Shown: positions 1-9,214 of the stretch, piece by piece
Position numbering within the stretch: position 1 is the first letter of the stretch
Layout of the letters: each line of letters starts with the position of its first letter
From: Ascarosepion bandense
Taxonomy: Eukaryota > Mollusca > Cephalopoda > Sepiida > Sepiidae
Direction: 5' to 3'
Length of the DNA stretch: 64,000 nucleotides
NCBI GenBank assembly: GCA_037127315.1
Contig: JBBBDQ010001026.1
Coordinates: forward strand, 7,166,001 to 7,230,000
Notes under the pieces: model-generated
Database searches by the model: none
Seen by the model: the letters and a program-made list of their open reading frames with translations, nothing else
What the model was told of the DNA's origin: nothing
Position numbers and translations under genes: made by a program

Positions 1-753
1 GAAACATTTGGTATTCATTGACTGAGCAGTCAGTACTGCTTTCATTTGAAATTTATAAAATATTTCTCTTAAAAAATTTTTCAGGAAAATATTTCTTTCA
101 AGGCTTGTTTTCATACTGTATCAAATATGATACGAATGGCCCTAGAGGGTTAATATTTTGACACGCGTAGCAAGTGATTCACACCAGGAAATACCAGAGG
201 CCTTAATCGAATATAATTATGTAGTGTATATCTACCGTTAAATATTTATATTTACACAATTTAACCAGAATAAACATGTATTAACAACAATCTAATAGAT
301 CAAGAGAAGCGTGCAAATTACTGTGAAAATGATTCGAAGGAGAAAGCGTTTTCTCCCATAGACTGTAGAGAAAAGTCAAATGTTTTTTGAAAGATAATTA
401 GAATTAAGTTCTGTTCTGAATAGAATAATAATGTACATACATTTCTGTATATTGGAGGTTGTCACATGTTTTCTCAGCGGCCTTTTGCCGTTGCGTTTCC
501 ATTGGAGTTTTTTATTGGTAAATGTGTGTGTACATATGTGTAAGAAATAAATTCGCGCCATCAATAGCTACCTGCAATCGAGCGCGTGTGTATGAGTGAG
601 AATTATACGCATGTCCCCAAGCTACCTTGATAGCTGGGGTATCTCTGGAACGACATGTGGAAATGCGCTTCTTATATAAACGCGCTTGGAAGCGCGGAAA
701 ATAGGATTTAACACGTGAACACAGGATGATCGGTTATGAATAAAAACACTTTT
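1..753. other. Intergenic AT-rich DNA, no gene seen
   Basis: No reading frame here has protein-like composition. I see only a short hairpin at about 613-641 (arms CCCCAAGCTA and TAGCTGGGG). Nothing matches the repeat families found elsewhere in the window. Confidence 0.6.
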
Positions 754-808
754 TCGCTACACAAAAGCTGTTGTGTTAGGGTGCTATTTCTAACACCTCA
801 TCAGGCGA
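754..808 (-). ncRNA. Hammerhead ribozyme-like motif, family HHR-2
   Basis: Read on the minus strand, the order is stem I (TCGC/GCGA), a perfect CTGATGA core, a 6-bp stem II (GGTGTT/AGCACC), CTAA where GAAA is expected, a perfect stem III (CACAA/TTGTG closed by A-T), and TA at the cleavage position. All three stems pair. Only the second core strand is damaged (G12 and A13 changed), so this copy is probably inactive. The motif at 2290-2344 is the same family in opposite orientation. Hammerheads of this kind are known from Penelope-like elements and retrozymes; the assignment is by structure only. Confidence 0.6.
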
Positions 809-819
809 TATATGGTTAG

Positions 820-860
820 AAGAGTCAATATATATATATATATATATATATTGACTCTTA
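820..860. repeat. (TA)n hairpin
   Basis: A (TA)n run is bracketed by AAGAGTCAAT and its complement ATTGACTCTT, giving a perfect foldback. It separates the minus-strand hammerhead remnant from the inverted repeat at 874-1052. Confidence 0.7.
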
Positions 861-873
861 ATATATATATATT

Positions 874-1100
874 ATAAATTATATTTTAGAACATGTACAG
901 AATTTTTTTATCCACTACAATTTTACATTTGTTTCGACAAATGCCAAAAAGCCACACCGCCTGATGAGACATTGTAGTTTCAATGTCAAAACAAATGTAC
1001 AATTGTAGTGGATATATAAAAAAATTCTGTGCATGTTCTAAAATATAATTTATAATTTATAATAAATATTCACAGCTCAATATATTATATATCGAGCACG
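874..1100 (+). mobile_element. Foldback element with hammerhead core, Penelope-like tail
   Basis: Two arms of about 65 bp (about 876-939 and 984-1052) are inverted copies of each other. The downstream flank carries a tail, AGCTC...ATCGAGCAC, that recurs downstream of hairpins near 2500, 39,940 and 53,800. The inner part contains a hammerhead core, annotated separately. Shared tails next to hammerhead motifs suggest fragments of one retroelement lineage, possibly the terminal region of a Penelope-like element. No coding part is present. Confidence 0.5.
951..1011 (+). ncRNA. Hammerhead ribozyme-like motif, family HHR-2
   Basis: CTGATGA at 961-967 is followed by a perfect 7-bp stem II (GACATTG/CAATGTC, loop TAGTTT), then AAAA in place of GAAA. 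Stem III is ACAA/TTGT, and TA lies at the cleavage position. Stem I can form from CCAC and GTGG only with an unpaired ACCGC on the 5' side. The core has one substitution. An alternative long pairing with the inverted-repeat arm competes with this fold. Confidence 0.5.
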
Positions 1101-1156
1101 GTTTTAAATTAATTTTTGGGACGTTGTAAAAAATTTTTCTTCGTTCTGTATTCACT

Positions 1157-1159
<3 letters not shown>

Positions 1160-1200
<41 letters not shown>
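1160..1200. repeat. (TA)n microsatellite
   Basis: A pure TA run of about 40 bp lies immediately upstream of the retrozyme at 1201. The same arrangement recurs at other retrozyme copies. Confidence 0.9.
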
Positions 1201-1201
<1 letters not shown>

Positions 1202-1432
1202 TCTTCAGCAATGAATTGAGTTTGTTCGGTGACTGGCGTGTGTATACACCGCTTATATATAACACGCTAAAATTTCCCTTCCCTGACCCCATGCGCCTAT
1301 GGCTAGGGGTTACTGACTGACACCAAATCGGTCGAGTTTCGATCGCGGCCAGAAACAAGTGGATGTCTAGCCACACTGATGAGCTGTGATACAACGAAAC
1401 AGGCTTGTCTGCGGTTGACGAATATATATATG
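1201..1432 (+). mobile_element. Retrozyme copy, variant subfamily, 5'-truncated
   Basis: This copy is closely similar to 8518-8711 and more distantly to the RZ units at 1663-2220 and 17,960-18,568. It begins within the unit at CTTCAGCAATGAATTG, carries the conserved ACACGCTAAAA block, and ends in a hammerhead followed by (TA)n. The tRNA-like A-box region is altered compared with the main subfamily. Confidence 0.65.
1371..1414 (+). ncRNA. Hammerhead ribozyme of retrozyme, mildly degenerate
   Basis: The core is CTGATGA (1376-1382) ... GAAAC (1396-1400), with GTC at 1407-1409. Stem II (GCTGT/ACAAC) has one mismatch. Stem III is a short ACAGG/CTTGT pairing. Stem I (CCACA/TGCGG) has one mismatch. 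The catalytic core is intact, so weak activity is possible. Confidence 0.65.
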
Positions 1433-1858
1433 TGTGTAAAAATTTAAACGAAATGTTCCCTCATCCAGACAATTGAAGAGAGGTTATAGTGAATCTTGTA
1501 CTTTTATTTCATGGCCGTATACATTCACCCACCCAACTCAAACCGCAAGCCCTTATCCATCATTTAACTTTACCTTCTATTATTATATATAGCCAAACTC
1601 AATATAAACATACCTCAACTGTTTAGATAAGGGAATATTTGGTTGATATTTATATATATAGATACAACGCATCGTTCATTCAGTAATGAATTAGAACACT
1701 CTTAGTTACTGGCGTATGTTTACATTGTATATCACACGCTAAAAGGCTGTCTTCTTCTGCCGAGTGCCCATAGCTCAGAGGTAGAATCGTCGACTGATGT
1801 CAATTCGGTTTCAATTCGGTCTGGTTTTAATGCTGGATAAACGCAATCGGATGTCTAA

Positions 1859-1890
1859 CCGTACTGATACAACGAAACAGATCTGTGTGA
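1859..1890 (+). pseudogene. Broken hammerhead in first retrozyme unit
   Basis: CCGTA-CTGATA runs directly into CAACGAAACAGATCTGTG. The end of the first core strand and the 5' side of stem II are deleted, and the cleavage triplet is GTG. It cannot fold as a hammerhead. Confidence 0.6.
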
Positions 1891-2158
1891 GGATGACTAT
1901 TTACGTTCTCATACCCTGATTGAGCACTCTGGAAGAATGGTAGGCTTTGAAAAAAACAGTAGCTACTCAAGCATATACGCATCGTTTATTCAGTAATGAA
2001 TTAGGACATTCTTAGCTACTGGCTTATGTTTACATGGTATATCACACGCTAAAAGTCTACCTACTTCTACTGAGTGCTCATAGCTCAGAGGTAGAATCGG
2101 TGACTCATGTCAATTCGGTCGGATTTCAATGCTAGCTAAAAAGCAATTGGATGTATAA

Positions 2159-2202
2159 CCGTACTGATGAGCTGTGATATAGCGAAACAGATCTCTCTGG
2201 GA
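2159..2202 (+). ncRNA. Hammerhead ribozyme of retrozyme, second unit
   Basis: The core CTGATGA (2164-2170) and GAAAC (2184-2188) are both intact. Stem II is GCTGT/ATAGC with one G-T pair. Stem III is weak, and the cleavage triplet reads CTC. Stem I (CCGTA/TGGGA) has lost two pairs. Confidence 0.6.
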
Positions 2203-2211
2203 ATGACTAAT

Positions 2212-2220
<9 letters not shown>

Positions 2221-2264
<44 letters not shown>
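2221..2264. repeat. (TA)n microsatellite
   Basis: This pure TA run directly abuts the retrozyme end, just after GGAATGACTAATATACATAC. Confidence 0.9.
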
Positions 2265-2270
<6 letters not shown>

Positions 2271-2289
2271 TGATTATTCTAAAAGTATA

Positions 2290-2344
2290 TCGCCTGATAA
2301 GGTGCTAGAAATTGCATCTAAACACGACAACTCTCGTGTAGCGA
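2290..2344 (+). ncRNA. Hammerhead ribozyme-like motif, family HHR-2
   Basis: Stem I is TCGC/GCGA. The core is CTGATAA with G8 changed to A. Stem II is GGTGC/GCATC with one G-T pair, then TAAA in place of GAAA. Stem III is a perfect CACGA/TCGTG closed by A-T, and TA lies at the cleavage position. Compared with 754-808 the fourth stem III pair is G-C instead of A-T, a compensatory change. The two core substitutions argue against present activity. Confidence 0.6.
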
Positions 2345-2420
2345 AAAACTGTTTGTCTTTTTATTTGGTTATATGTTGATTGTTGTCGAGCCCTTAGCTG
2401 TCAGTGAAGTTGTGAACGAA

Positions 2421-2447
2421 TTTTCTGCGCTCTACGCACTCGTCAGG
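2421..2447 (-). ncRNA. Hammerhead core-like motif
   Basis: The minus strand reads CTGACGA, then a TGCG/CGCA stem, then GAAAA, a possible AA/TT stem III closed by TTCG, then TTC. The core matches CTGANGA...GAAA exactly. I cannot pair a stem I from the immediate flanks, so this may be a fragment or chance. Confidence 0.35.
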
Positions 2448-2572
2448 TTGATGATTTTATTTGAAATTCCACAAATAAAAATATTATTACAAATATTGCT
2501 CAACTACGTATCGAGCACTGTTAAAAAGTAAATTCTAAGAAACTGTGGATTACTATTCCATTACTACTACCA

Positions 2573-2610
<38 letters not shown>

Positions 2611-2611
<1 letters not shown>

Positions 2612-2970
2612 GTATCACGCAATAATATAAATTTACTATTAACACCTTGTCAAAACTGCTATACAGTTTTGCTTTCCAAACGTATTAAAAAAAAAATGAA
2701 AAAATCTTTTTACTTGTTTTAGACAAAATAACATTTAAGCAAACATTTCTGAAAAGCAGCAACTTTTGGGAAATATTCAGACTGCCAACAGTTTCTGCAC
2801 AATCAATATATATATATATATACAAATATCCCATTATGACTATAAATTCCGGGTTGGTATTTCATTTTTTTTTTTTCGAGCGGGTGTATGATGGCATTTC
2901 AACAACAAAATGATACATTCTGTCACGAAGGATTATCGCTTTTTTGAAATTTGGTTTCATATACATTTTA
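2611..2970. other. AT-rich DNA, nothing recognised
   Basis: Homopolymer A and T runs and a short TA tract (about 2806-2822) are visible. No gene or known repeat family was found. Confidence 0.5.
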
Positions 2971-3235
2971 GTCAGTCAGTTGAGTGCCATACTTGATACC
3001 CGCTTGGGCGATCATGTCTCGGAAGAGACATGATTGACTGAGCAGTAGACTGCCATTGCTTTCTGCGGTAAACTTGTTGCCAGCCAAGGCTATAGAACCC
3101 AATCTGTTCTATCATTTAACCCATAACTGGAGGGAAGAGAGAGATTAATACCATTCCTGAGGGTATTTGTGCGTAAGTGAATGCAATGAATTAAACAGGA
3201 ATTCGAACTCGGCTCCCCGATTTTATGGTGATAAA
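2971..3235 (-). mobile_element. SINE-1, 3' three-quarters
   Basis: On the minus strand it contains the conserved body (GGGTTCTATAGCCTTGGCTGG, GCAGAAAGCAATGGCA) and the terminal palindromic region ending ACTGACTGAC. The tRNA-like head is cut off after the B-box-like GAGTTCGAATTCC, so A-box sequence is missing. Confidence 0.75.
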
Positions 3236-4008
3236 AGCACACATATGCATGGATTATATTTCTTATTGCCATAAACGCTATTTTCAGAGACGCACTGCTT
3301 ATTTGTGTTTAACGTTGTTGATTACGCCTACGACGCGCGCACCCAGACAATGTATCTTCAGTCAGGCTTCGAACAACTGTTCGCCTTTTTAAGGGAATGA
3401 TCGGAACAAAAATATGTGCATTATTTTTTTTTTTTTTTTACTTGAGTTGAACACCGGATGAAAAGATGGTTTCAACTAAAAATCAGATTCACTTATAGTG
3501 GGTTATCCGTTATAGTGAAGACTCTGTGTGCTGAAACAGATTACTTTGATTTGACAGCCCACTATATGGGGAGTACAAAACAAGAAGATCAAATTGTAAA
3601 TAGAAACAGCAATTTATATAAATATAAATCAATTAAAATTTTTACAAATAAAAGTAATGCATTTTGGTTGATACAAGATCGTTAAAAATGTTCATAGTAG
3701 TCCTTGCAAAAAAGAGTTTATGTGTACGTAGGCAGGAACGTATTTGTGTATGTATGTGTGAGCGATATTGTTGGTAGAAGTGTCTTTGAATGATTCGCTG
3801 AAAAGTTTCCGTCTGGTTATCAAGTATAAGAAAAGTCAGATGGGTAAACCGTGAGGATAAAGAGGTGAGAGAGAAAGAAAGAGATAATAATAATGATCGC
3901 TTGACTTTGACGAGGGACATGTTAATTAATCGGGTCTTTTTTCTCTCTTGTTCTGTCTTTTTATTTCCTTTTTTGTGGGCTCCGAACAGGTCATTTGTGA
4001 TTTTTTTT
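3236..4008. other. No gene recognised
   Basis: Short open frames here lack recognisable motifs. The stretch 3860-3900 is purine-rich and 3930-3975 is pyrimidine-rich. I see no repeat family. Confidence 0.5.
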
Positions 4009-4066
4009 TTAATCGTATCACCCGAGCAAGGTGGTAACGCCACTGATGTGCAGGGGGCTACGTAAT
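4009..4066 (-). mobile_element. LINE-B 3' end fragment
   Basis: The plus strand reads ATCGTATCACCCGAGCAAGG...GTGCAGGGGGCTACGTA, the complement of the LINE-B terminal signature (ATGTAACCCCCTGCGCA...CTTGCTTGGGGTGA). Only the last roughly 58 bp are present. Confidence 0.6.
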
Positions 4067-4071
4067 AGTGA

Positions 4072-4372
4072 AAAGATCGGAAAAGAGAAAGCCGGAAACC
4101 ATATCCTAAACAGGGAACAAGGGATGAGCCTCAAACTGTTCGATAGACATGGGTGGAGTGTGAACCGGGCGATAGATAGATCTATCTACTCCAATTGAAA
4201 AAAAAATAAAAAAAACAAAGTGAGAAGATTGGAAAAGAGAAAGCCGGAAACCACATCCTAAACAAGAAACAAGGGATGAGTCTCTTAACCTATTCAATAG
4301 ACATGGGTGGAGTGTGAACCGGGCGATAGATAGATCTATCTACTCCAATTGGATCTATCTACTCCAATTCAC
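4072..4372 (-). repeat. Short tandem array, unit about 145 bp, two copies
   Basis: Two units share GAAAGCCGGAAACCA, GGGATGAG and GGTGGAGTGTGAACCGGGCG, and each ends in TCTATCTACTCCAATTG. The right end carries an extra TCTATCTACTCCAATT. Four units of the same sequence lie in opposite orientation at 51,996-52,600. The family is not recognised. Units are joined by A/T-rich linkers like retroposon tails. Confidence 0.7.
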
Positions 4373-4721
4373 TACCGGATGTGTTTCTGGCCATTCTATT
4401 TTTTTTTTACATGTTTCCTAGTTTTCTGTTGGCCGAAAAAAATTTCGCATCGAGGTGTGAAATTTCACAAGTTCTGTGTGTATTAAGCAAAGTTTGTAAA
4501 TTCGAGAAAATTCGTTTATCTCTAACAAAATCAATGAGTCAGTGGCTGGCATTTGAATTTCCAAATCTCGAACTTGTTTTGTTCACTACACACTCAAGGC
4601 TTATCTACAAAAACTAACATTTAACACACCAGGAAGTAGACATGTAAGTTTTAGAGTTTAAGGTTTCGTCAGCAAGCACATACACAGATAGCAGTAACAA
4701 TAATAGATTCCTTTAATTTTT
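4373..4721. other. No gene recognised
   Basis: An open frame at 4381-4617 has AT-rich composition and no known motif. No repeat match was found within the window. Confidence 0.45.
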
Positions 4722-5680
4722 TATAATCGGCTCACCCCAAACAAGGCACTACCGGCACAGGTGCGCATGGGGTTACATAATAGGAGAGTGAAGAGAGAGG
4801 AGAACGGGTCAAAGTTAGGTGTCAATGAACGTTCAAGAGAAGGACGAATTCATTTGTGTGAGGAGAGTTGCGTGAGAGGAAAGTGTAAAGTGAGAAGAAG
4901 GATGTGGAATCAAAGAGATAAAAAATGACAGTTGACATTGCATTTAAACTCTTGGCGATTGTAGCTATTGAGAAATAAGAATACAGAAGGGAGTTGCACA
5001 GGCGGGAATTTTAATTTTTTTTTAATCATTTCACTCCAAGTAAGGAAGAACTGCCACTGGTGCGCAGAGGGTTACAGAAGAGCTGAGATGAGAAGGAGGA
5101 ACAAGTTACAAGTCAGAGAATGACTAAAAACAGGATGAGAATACAGGTGTGAAGAGGGCTGCATGAGTGTGGTGTGTAAAGAACATGATACTTCCCTCAT
5201 TGAATCTTTTTTTTAAATCATTTCACCCCAAGTAAGGTAGAACTGCCACTGATGCACAGGGGGTTACAGAAGAGGGGAGTGATGAGAAAGAGGAACAAAT
5301 TACATGGAAGTCAGAGAATGACTAAAAACAGGATGAGAATACAGGTGTGAAGAGGGCTGTATGAGAGTGGAGTGTAAAGAACATGATACTTCCCTCATTG
5401 ACCTTTTTTTAAAATCATTTCACCCCAAGTAAGGTAGAACTGCCACTGATGCACAGGGGGTTACAGAAGAGGTGAGATGAGAAAAAGGAACAAGGTACAG
5501 GGGAGTCAGAGAATGAGTAAGAACAGGATGAGAATACAGGTGTGAAGAGGTATGCCCGAGACGTGCGTGTAAAAAAGAAGAACATGATACAAGGAATGTT
5601 ATGAAAAGGATGTGAGACAAGATGATAAGTGATAGCAATTGACTTTGCATTTAAATTCTTAAAAATTGTAGTTATAAATA
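4722..5680 (-). repeat. Tandem array of LINE-B 3' tails, four copies
   Basis: Each unit begins on the plus strand with T-rich DNA, then ATCATTTCACCCCAAGTAAG, a CTGCCACTG...GGGGTTACA block, and 3' UTR sequence. Unit starts are near 4724, 5021, 5214 and 5413. The first and last units also include the end of the coding region (TTGACATTGCATTTAAACTC). All are in the same orientation, head to tail, with T-runs between them. A similar array lies at 46,636-47,660. Confidence 0.75.
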
Positions 5681-6044
5681 TGTTTTATACATGAAATATT
5701 TTAATGGCCACTTTCTAGAAAATACGCTCACGCAATATTGCTAATCTAAGAGCAGAACTAGTTTGGCAGCTAGGTCTCATCATTTGACAGTTGAAATTAC
5801 TAAATGCAATCATAAGGTCTATGCAAACAGTTCTTTTCTCATACTTATCGCTTGTAGAAAGCTCTTCGGACTTCTTGTTTTCGAGTCAACTATAAACTTC
5901 AAAGATTGAATACGATATCAATCGTTATAGTTTGTCGTCTTAATTTCTGTCCATTTATTTTTCTTGCTCACTGATAATATTTATCTTATCTTAGATTCTT
6001 TCCTTTTCTGTTTCCTCTATTCGAATTGGAAGTTATTCTTATTA
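5681..6044. other. No gene recognised
   Basis: AT-rich DNA with no usable frame and no match to families in this window. Confidence 0.45.
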
Positions 6045-7640
6045 GTATCATTATGCCATTTTTCATCATGATTCGATTTCTCCTATGATCGCACTATCTA
6101 CCAATCTGCAGGAAGATAGAAGACAGGTCGTAGTGCGTTGTTATGGCTCCATTTCATGTTTTTTTCTATCTCCCATTACATCCTAGTATTACATAGACAA
6201 TGTTTCTCCTTAGTGTGTGGGCTGTAATTAACAAGACCATTTTTTGTATATCTCTTAAGCTGCAGTTTCCAGGGATTCTTTCAGTGTGTTGTTTTGTTCC
6301 ATTTTTTATCATTCCAAGTGCACCTACTATCAATGATACTATTCTTGTTTTCAATTTTCACATTTTTTCTATTTCAATTTCCAGGTCTTTATATTTTGAC
6401 AGTTTTTCGAATTCCTTGGTTTTTAAGTTACATTTCACTCGACAAGCCATATCAGTTAATAGGTAAGTTTTTTAGTTGTGGTTTTTAACAATAATGTACG
6501 GCCTATTTACTTTAAATTTTCTGTCAGTGTAGATGGTGTAATCCCATAAAATAGTGACATCTTCTATTTCTGTTACCGGTGCTGGGTGATGTTTATACCA
6601 ATGTTTTTTTACATATTTTCCATAGTGTTTGCACATTGTCCAGTGTAAACATTGCCTCACTCTATCGTGACGATTTTTATATATATTTGGGGCAATTACA
6701 GAACATCCTGAGATAAGATGGTTTATTATTTCTTTGTATTTATCACAGAACGTGCATTTTGGATGCACATTATTATGCATAATATTTGTTTGCAAGTTCC
6801 TAGTGAAAAGACTTTAGTCTTGTTGGAATTCACTCCAAGAATATAGCCTTCAGTCTCAGACTTTAATCGAGGTGCACGTAACCATCGATGAGTATTAACT
6901 TTATCATCATTGGATTTATTAGCACGTTCCCGGTATTGGCCAGGCAGAGGTTTGTTTTGCTAGCGTTGTTTCATCTGTTCAAGAGCTTTATCCTAGGCTT
7001 TCTTTTTTTTTTTCGCCTCAATATTTGGTTCTTGGTTTCTGTTTTGCTTTTCTGCAGAATCTACTAAAAGTAAATCTTGTTTGTATTTACTGCCTTCTTT
7101 CATTATTGAATATTTTTTCTTTCTGTTTTTATGTTGTTTGACTAATTGCATCATCCAGTCCTTTGTTGTTTCTATGTATGTTAGTATGCCAATAGTTGTT
7201 GTTTTGTATGACAATTCTAGCTGAATAAGACCTTTTTCCCATTTTTTACGGGGTAAGTATAGGTGGTCTACATCAGCCTTTGGATGATTCATCTTATGTT
7301 TAGAAAGGTGCTTTCTCGTCTTTGAATCCATTCGTCTGATGTCGTTTAGAGTCCAGTTCAAGATGTTGAAGCTGTGTTGGACCACTGGGTTGGCAAGGTT
7401 ATTAATGGCCACAATTCTGTTCTGAGAATTCAATTCAGTTTTTGATATGAGTCGTATCCTTCTATAATACTCACTATTTCTTTCATATTTTTATGGTGAA
7501 TTCTCTTACTTTCATTTGCACCTAAGTACTTAAAAGCTTCTTCTTGCTCTAAGTCTTCCAGCTCATTGTCATTCTTAGCATACAACTTTAAGTCATCCAT
7601 GTAAAATAGATGGTTTATTTTCTTTTGAGCTATTATTATT
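6045..7640 (-). mobile_element. LINE-C, 5'-truncated R2/NeSL-like retrotransposon
   Basis: Reading the minus strand from 7640: reverse transcriptase motif C (FYMDDLKLYA, about 7600-7625), EEAFKYLGANES, a long thumb/linker frame (6993-7433, with LNDIRRMDSKTRKHLSKHKM), then a C-terminal frame (6472-6795) with a CxxC...H...C finger and HW.LC, ILWDY.IYTDRK and NRP. The last frame (6166-6354) has VGALGMIK and ERIPG. This order matches LINEs with a C-terminal restriction-like endonuclease. Frameshifts split the ORF and the 5' half is absent. It is a dead copy. Confidence 0.75.
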
Positions 7641-7642
7641 AT

Positions 7643-7830
7643 TATTTAGTCATTTTTTCATCATGTTTCGATTTCTGCTACGGTCGTACTACCTGCCAAA
7701 TCTGCAAAAAACACTGAGTGAGGTTGTGGTGTATTGTTATGACTCCATTTCAAGTTTTTGCTATCTCCTGTAACATCCCTAGAGTTACATAGACAAAGTT
7801 CTCCTTAGTTTATGGGCTGTACTTTACAAG
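7643..7830 (-). mobile_element. LINE-C 3' end, second copy
   Basis: This repeats the 3' terminal part of the neighbouring LINE-C (ATTTTTTCATCATG...TACATAGACAAAGTTCTCCTT). It lies immediately upstream of the longer copy in the same orientation, so the two are head to tail. Confidence 0.65.
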
Positions 7831-8329
7831 ACAATTAACAGTGAATATAATGACCCACACTGTTATGACCAGATTTATAATCAAATATCTGAGTGACCAC
7901 CTGCCATATGCGACCAGATTCCACTGTATTTCAATTCTTATCGACCCTCACGTGAGAAAATCAAGCTAACGATTTTGTAAAAACATCTGAGCAGTAAAAT
8001 TCCCATCAACACCGTTTTGAGCAGTTAAGTTTATACGCATGCGCATTAAGAAAGCATTAGGCTGGAGCGAGTCAGTTGCTGGCCTTAGTTTCGGACCATT
8101 TGCATCCTGTTTCTCTGGAGCTGATTCCGAATGGCAGAAGGATAAACTTCGGTCTGGAAGAACGACTATCTCAAAGTAATATTGATTATCGATCAGGGAC
8201 GATGAAATTGGTTAAGTAAGATATTGTCCTAAAAGAAAAGGAATTCGATAAGATGGCGGGAAAAGAAAATATATAGAGAGAAAAAGAAAAAGCGTAATAT
8301 TGATAGGGAAAGAAAATTCATGCTCCGTT

Positions 8330-8330
<1 letters not shown>
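7831..8330. other. No gene recognised
   Basis: I see nothing supported here. The stretch is less AT-rich around 8040-8170, without known motifs. Confidence 0.45.

Positions 8331-8412
<82 letters not shown>
8331..8412. repeat. (CA)n-(TA)n compound microsatellite
   Basis: About 34 bp of CA repeats pass into about 46 bp of TA repeats. Apparent proteins of alternating Y/I or C/V across it are artefacts. Confidence 0.95.
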
Positions 8413-8419
<7 letters not shown>

Positions 8420-8517
8420 CAACATAAATATGTATGTATATGTTCATGATCTCATTACGATTGAGCTCTCCAGAAAAGAAAATTTTAAAAACAGTTTCCA
8501 ATTCTGCGATATATGCA

Positions 8518-8711
8518 TTACTCTTCAGGAATGAATTGACTTCTTTCGGTGACTGGCGTGTATATACTCTGCTTATATACAACACATTAAAATTTCCCTT
8601 CTCTGATTCCGTGCGTCTATGGCTTAGGAGTTTCGATGTCAACCAGAAACAAATGGATTAGTCTAGCCACACTGATGAGCTGTGATACAGAAAAACAGAC
8701 TTGCATATGGA
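8518..8711 (+). mobile_element. Retrozyme copy, variant subfamily
   Basis: Same variant as 1201-1432: CTTCAGGAATGAATTGACTT, CGGTGACTGGCGTGTATATA and TTCCCTTCTCTGA. It ends in a hammerhead remnant and then (TA)n at 8712-8746. The tRNA-like boxes are not clear in this copy. Confidence 0.6.
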
Positions 8712-8718
8712 TGACTAG
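8667..8718 (+). pseudogene. Degenerate hammerhead of retrozyme
   Basis: CTGATGA (8672-8678) and the first strand of stem II are kept. The second strand reads CAGAAAAAC instead of CAGCGAAAC, and the cleavage triplet is not GTC (TTGCAT follows). It is probably inactive. Confidence 0.55.

Positions 8719-8746
<28 letters not shown>
8712..8746. repeat. (TA)n microsatellite
   Basis: A pure TA run directly follows the retrozyme end GGATGACTAG. Confidence 0.9.
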
Positions 8747-8750
<4 letters not shown>

Positions 8751-9214
8751 TTTGGAAATAGATATTTTTGCAACTATTGTTTCTAGATTAATCACAAATT
8801 TACATTCAAGCTGGAAAACCTTAAAAGTTGTACCACACTGGCAAGCTACCTGTGGCAATTACAAAAAATGAAAAGATCCTGATATGGAGTATAGTAAAAA
8901 TATAGCCAAACCTTATAACAATGGTGATGCTTGCAGATTGTGACAAGATGAAAAGTTAACCATAATATTGTTATTAGAACAAAAAAAGGTACTCCATGAA
9001 ATCTCAGAAGAAAGGTCTCGATGTAATCACATCTAAAAATATATCTCAGGATCATACAAACATGGATGGTGGTGGTGAAAGATCCTTAAGTAACACCTTA
9101 GTTTTGAAAATTATCTGTTGTTAAAGAATTCCAATTGCGCGTTCGTAAAATACCTGTGGTACGTTTGAAAACCGTTGGAAAATTTGTTATTATAAATCCC
9201 TGAAGATACCGAAT
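8747..9214. other. No gene recognised
   Basis: I see no motif or repeat match. The right-hand part may be diverged LINE-C coding sequence upstream of the recognisable fragment. Confidence 0.4.

Larger units (their letters stand above)
1663..2220 (+). mobile_element. Retrozyme tandem dimer
   Basis: Two consecutive units (junction near 1975) share the start ACGCATCGTTCATTCAGTAA, an A-box-like TAGCTCAGAGGTAGAATCG (1771-1789 in the first unit), a weaker B-box-like GATTTCAATGCT in the second unit, and a terminal hammerhead. The equivalent cleavage positions are about 310 bp apart. A (TA)n tract follows at 2221-2264. Metazoan retrozymes are known as small non-autonomous retroelements with tandem hammerhead units that yield circular RNAs; this copy has the same architecture. 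Confidence 0.75.
2275..2560 (+). mobile_element. Hammerhead-bearing retroelement fragment, Penelope-like tail
   Basis: This is the inverted counterpart of 715-812 plus extra downstream sequence, ending with the tail CTCAACTACGTATCGAGCAC that is shared with the other HHR-2 loci. It carries a well-paired hammerhead on the plus strand and a second hammerhead-core-like motif on the minus strand. A (TA)n tract follows at about 2577-2610. No protein-coding remnant is visible. Confidence 0.5.
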
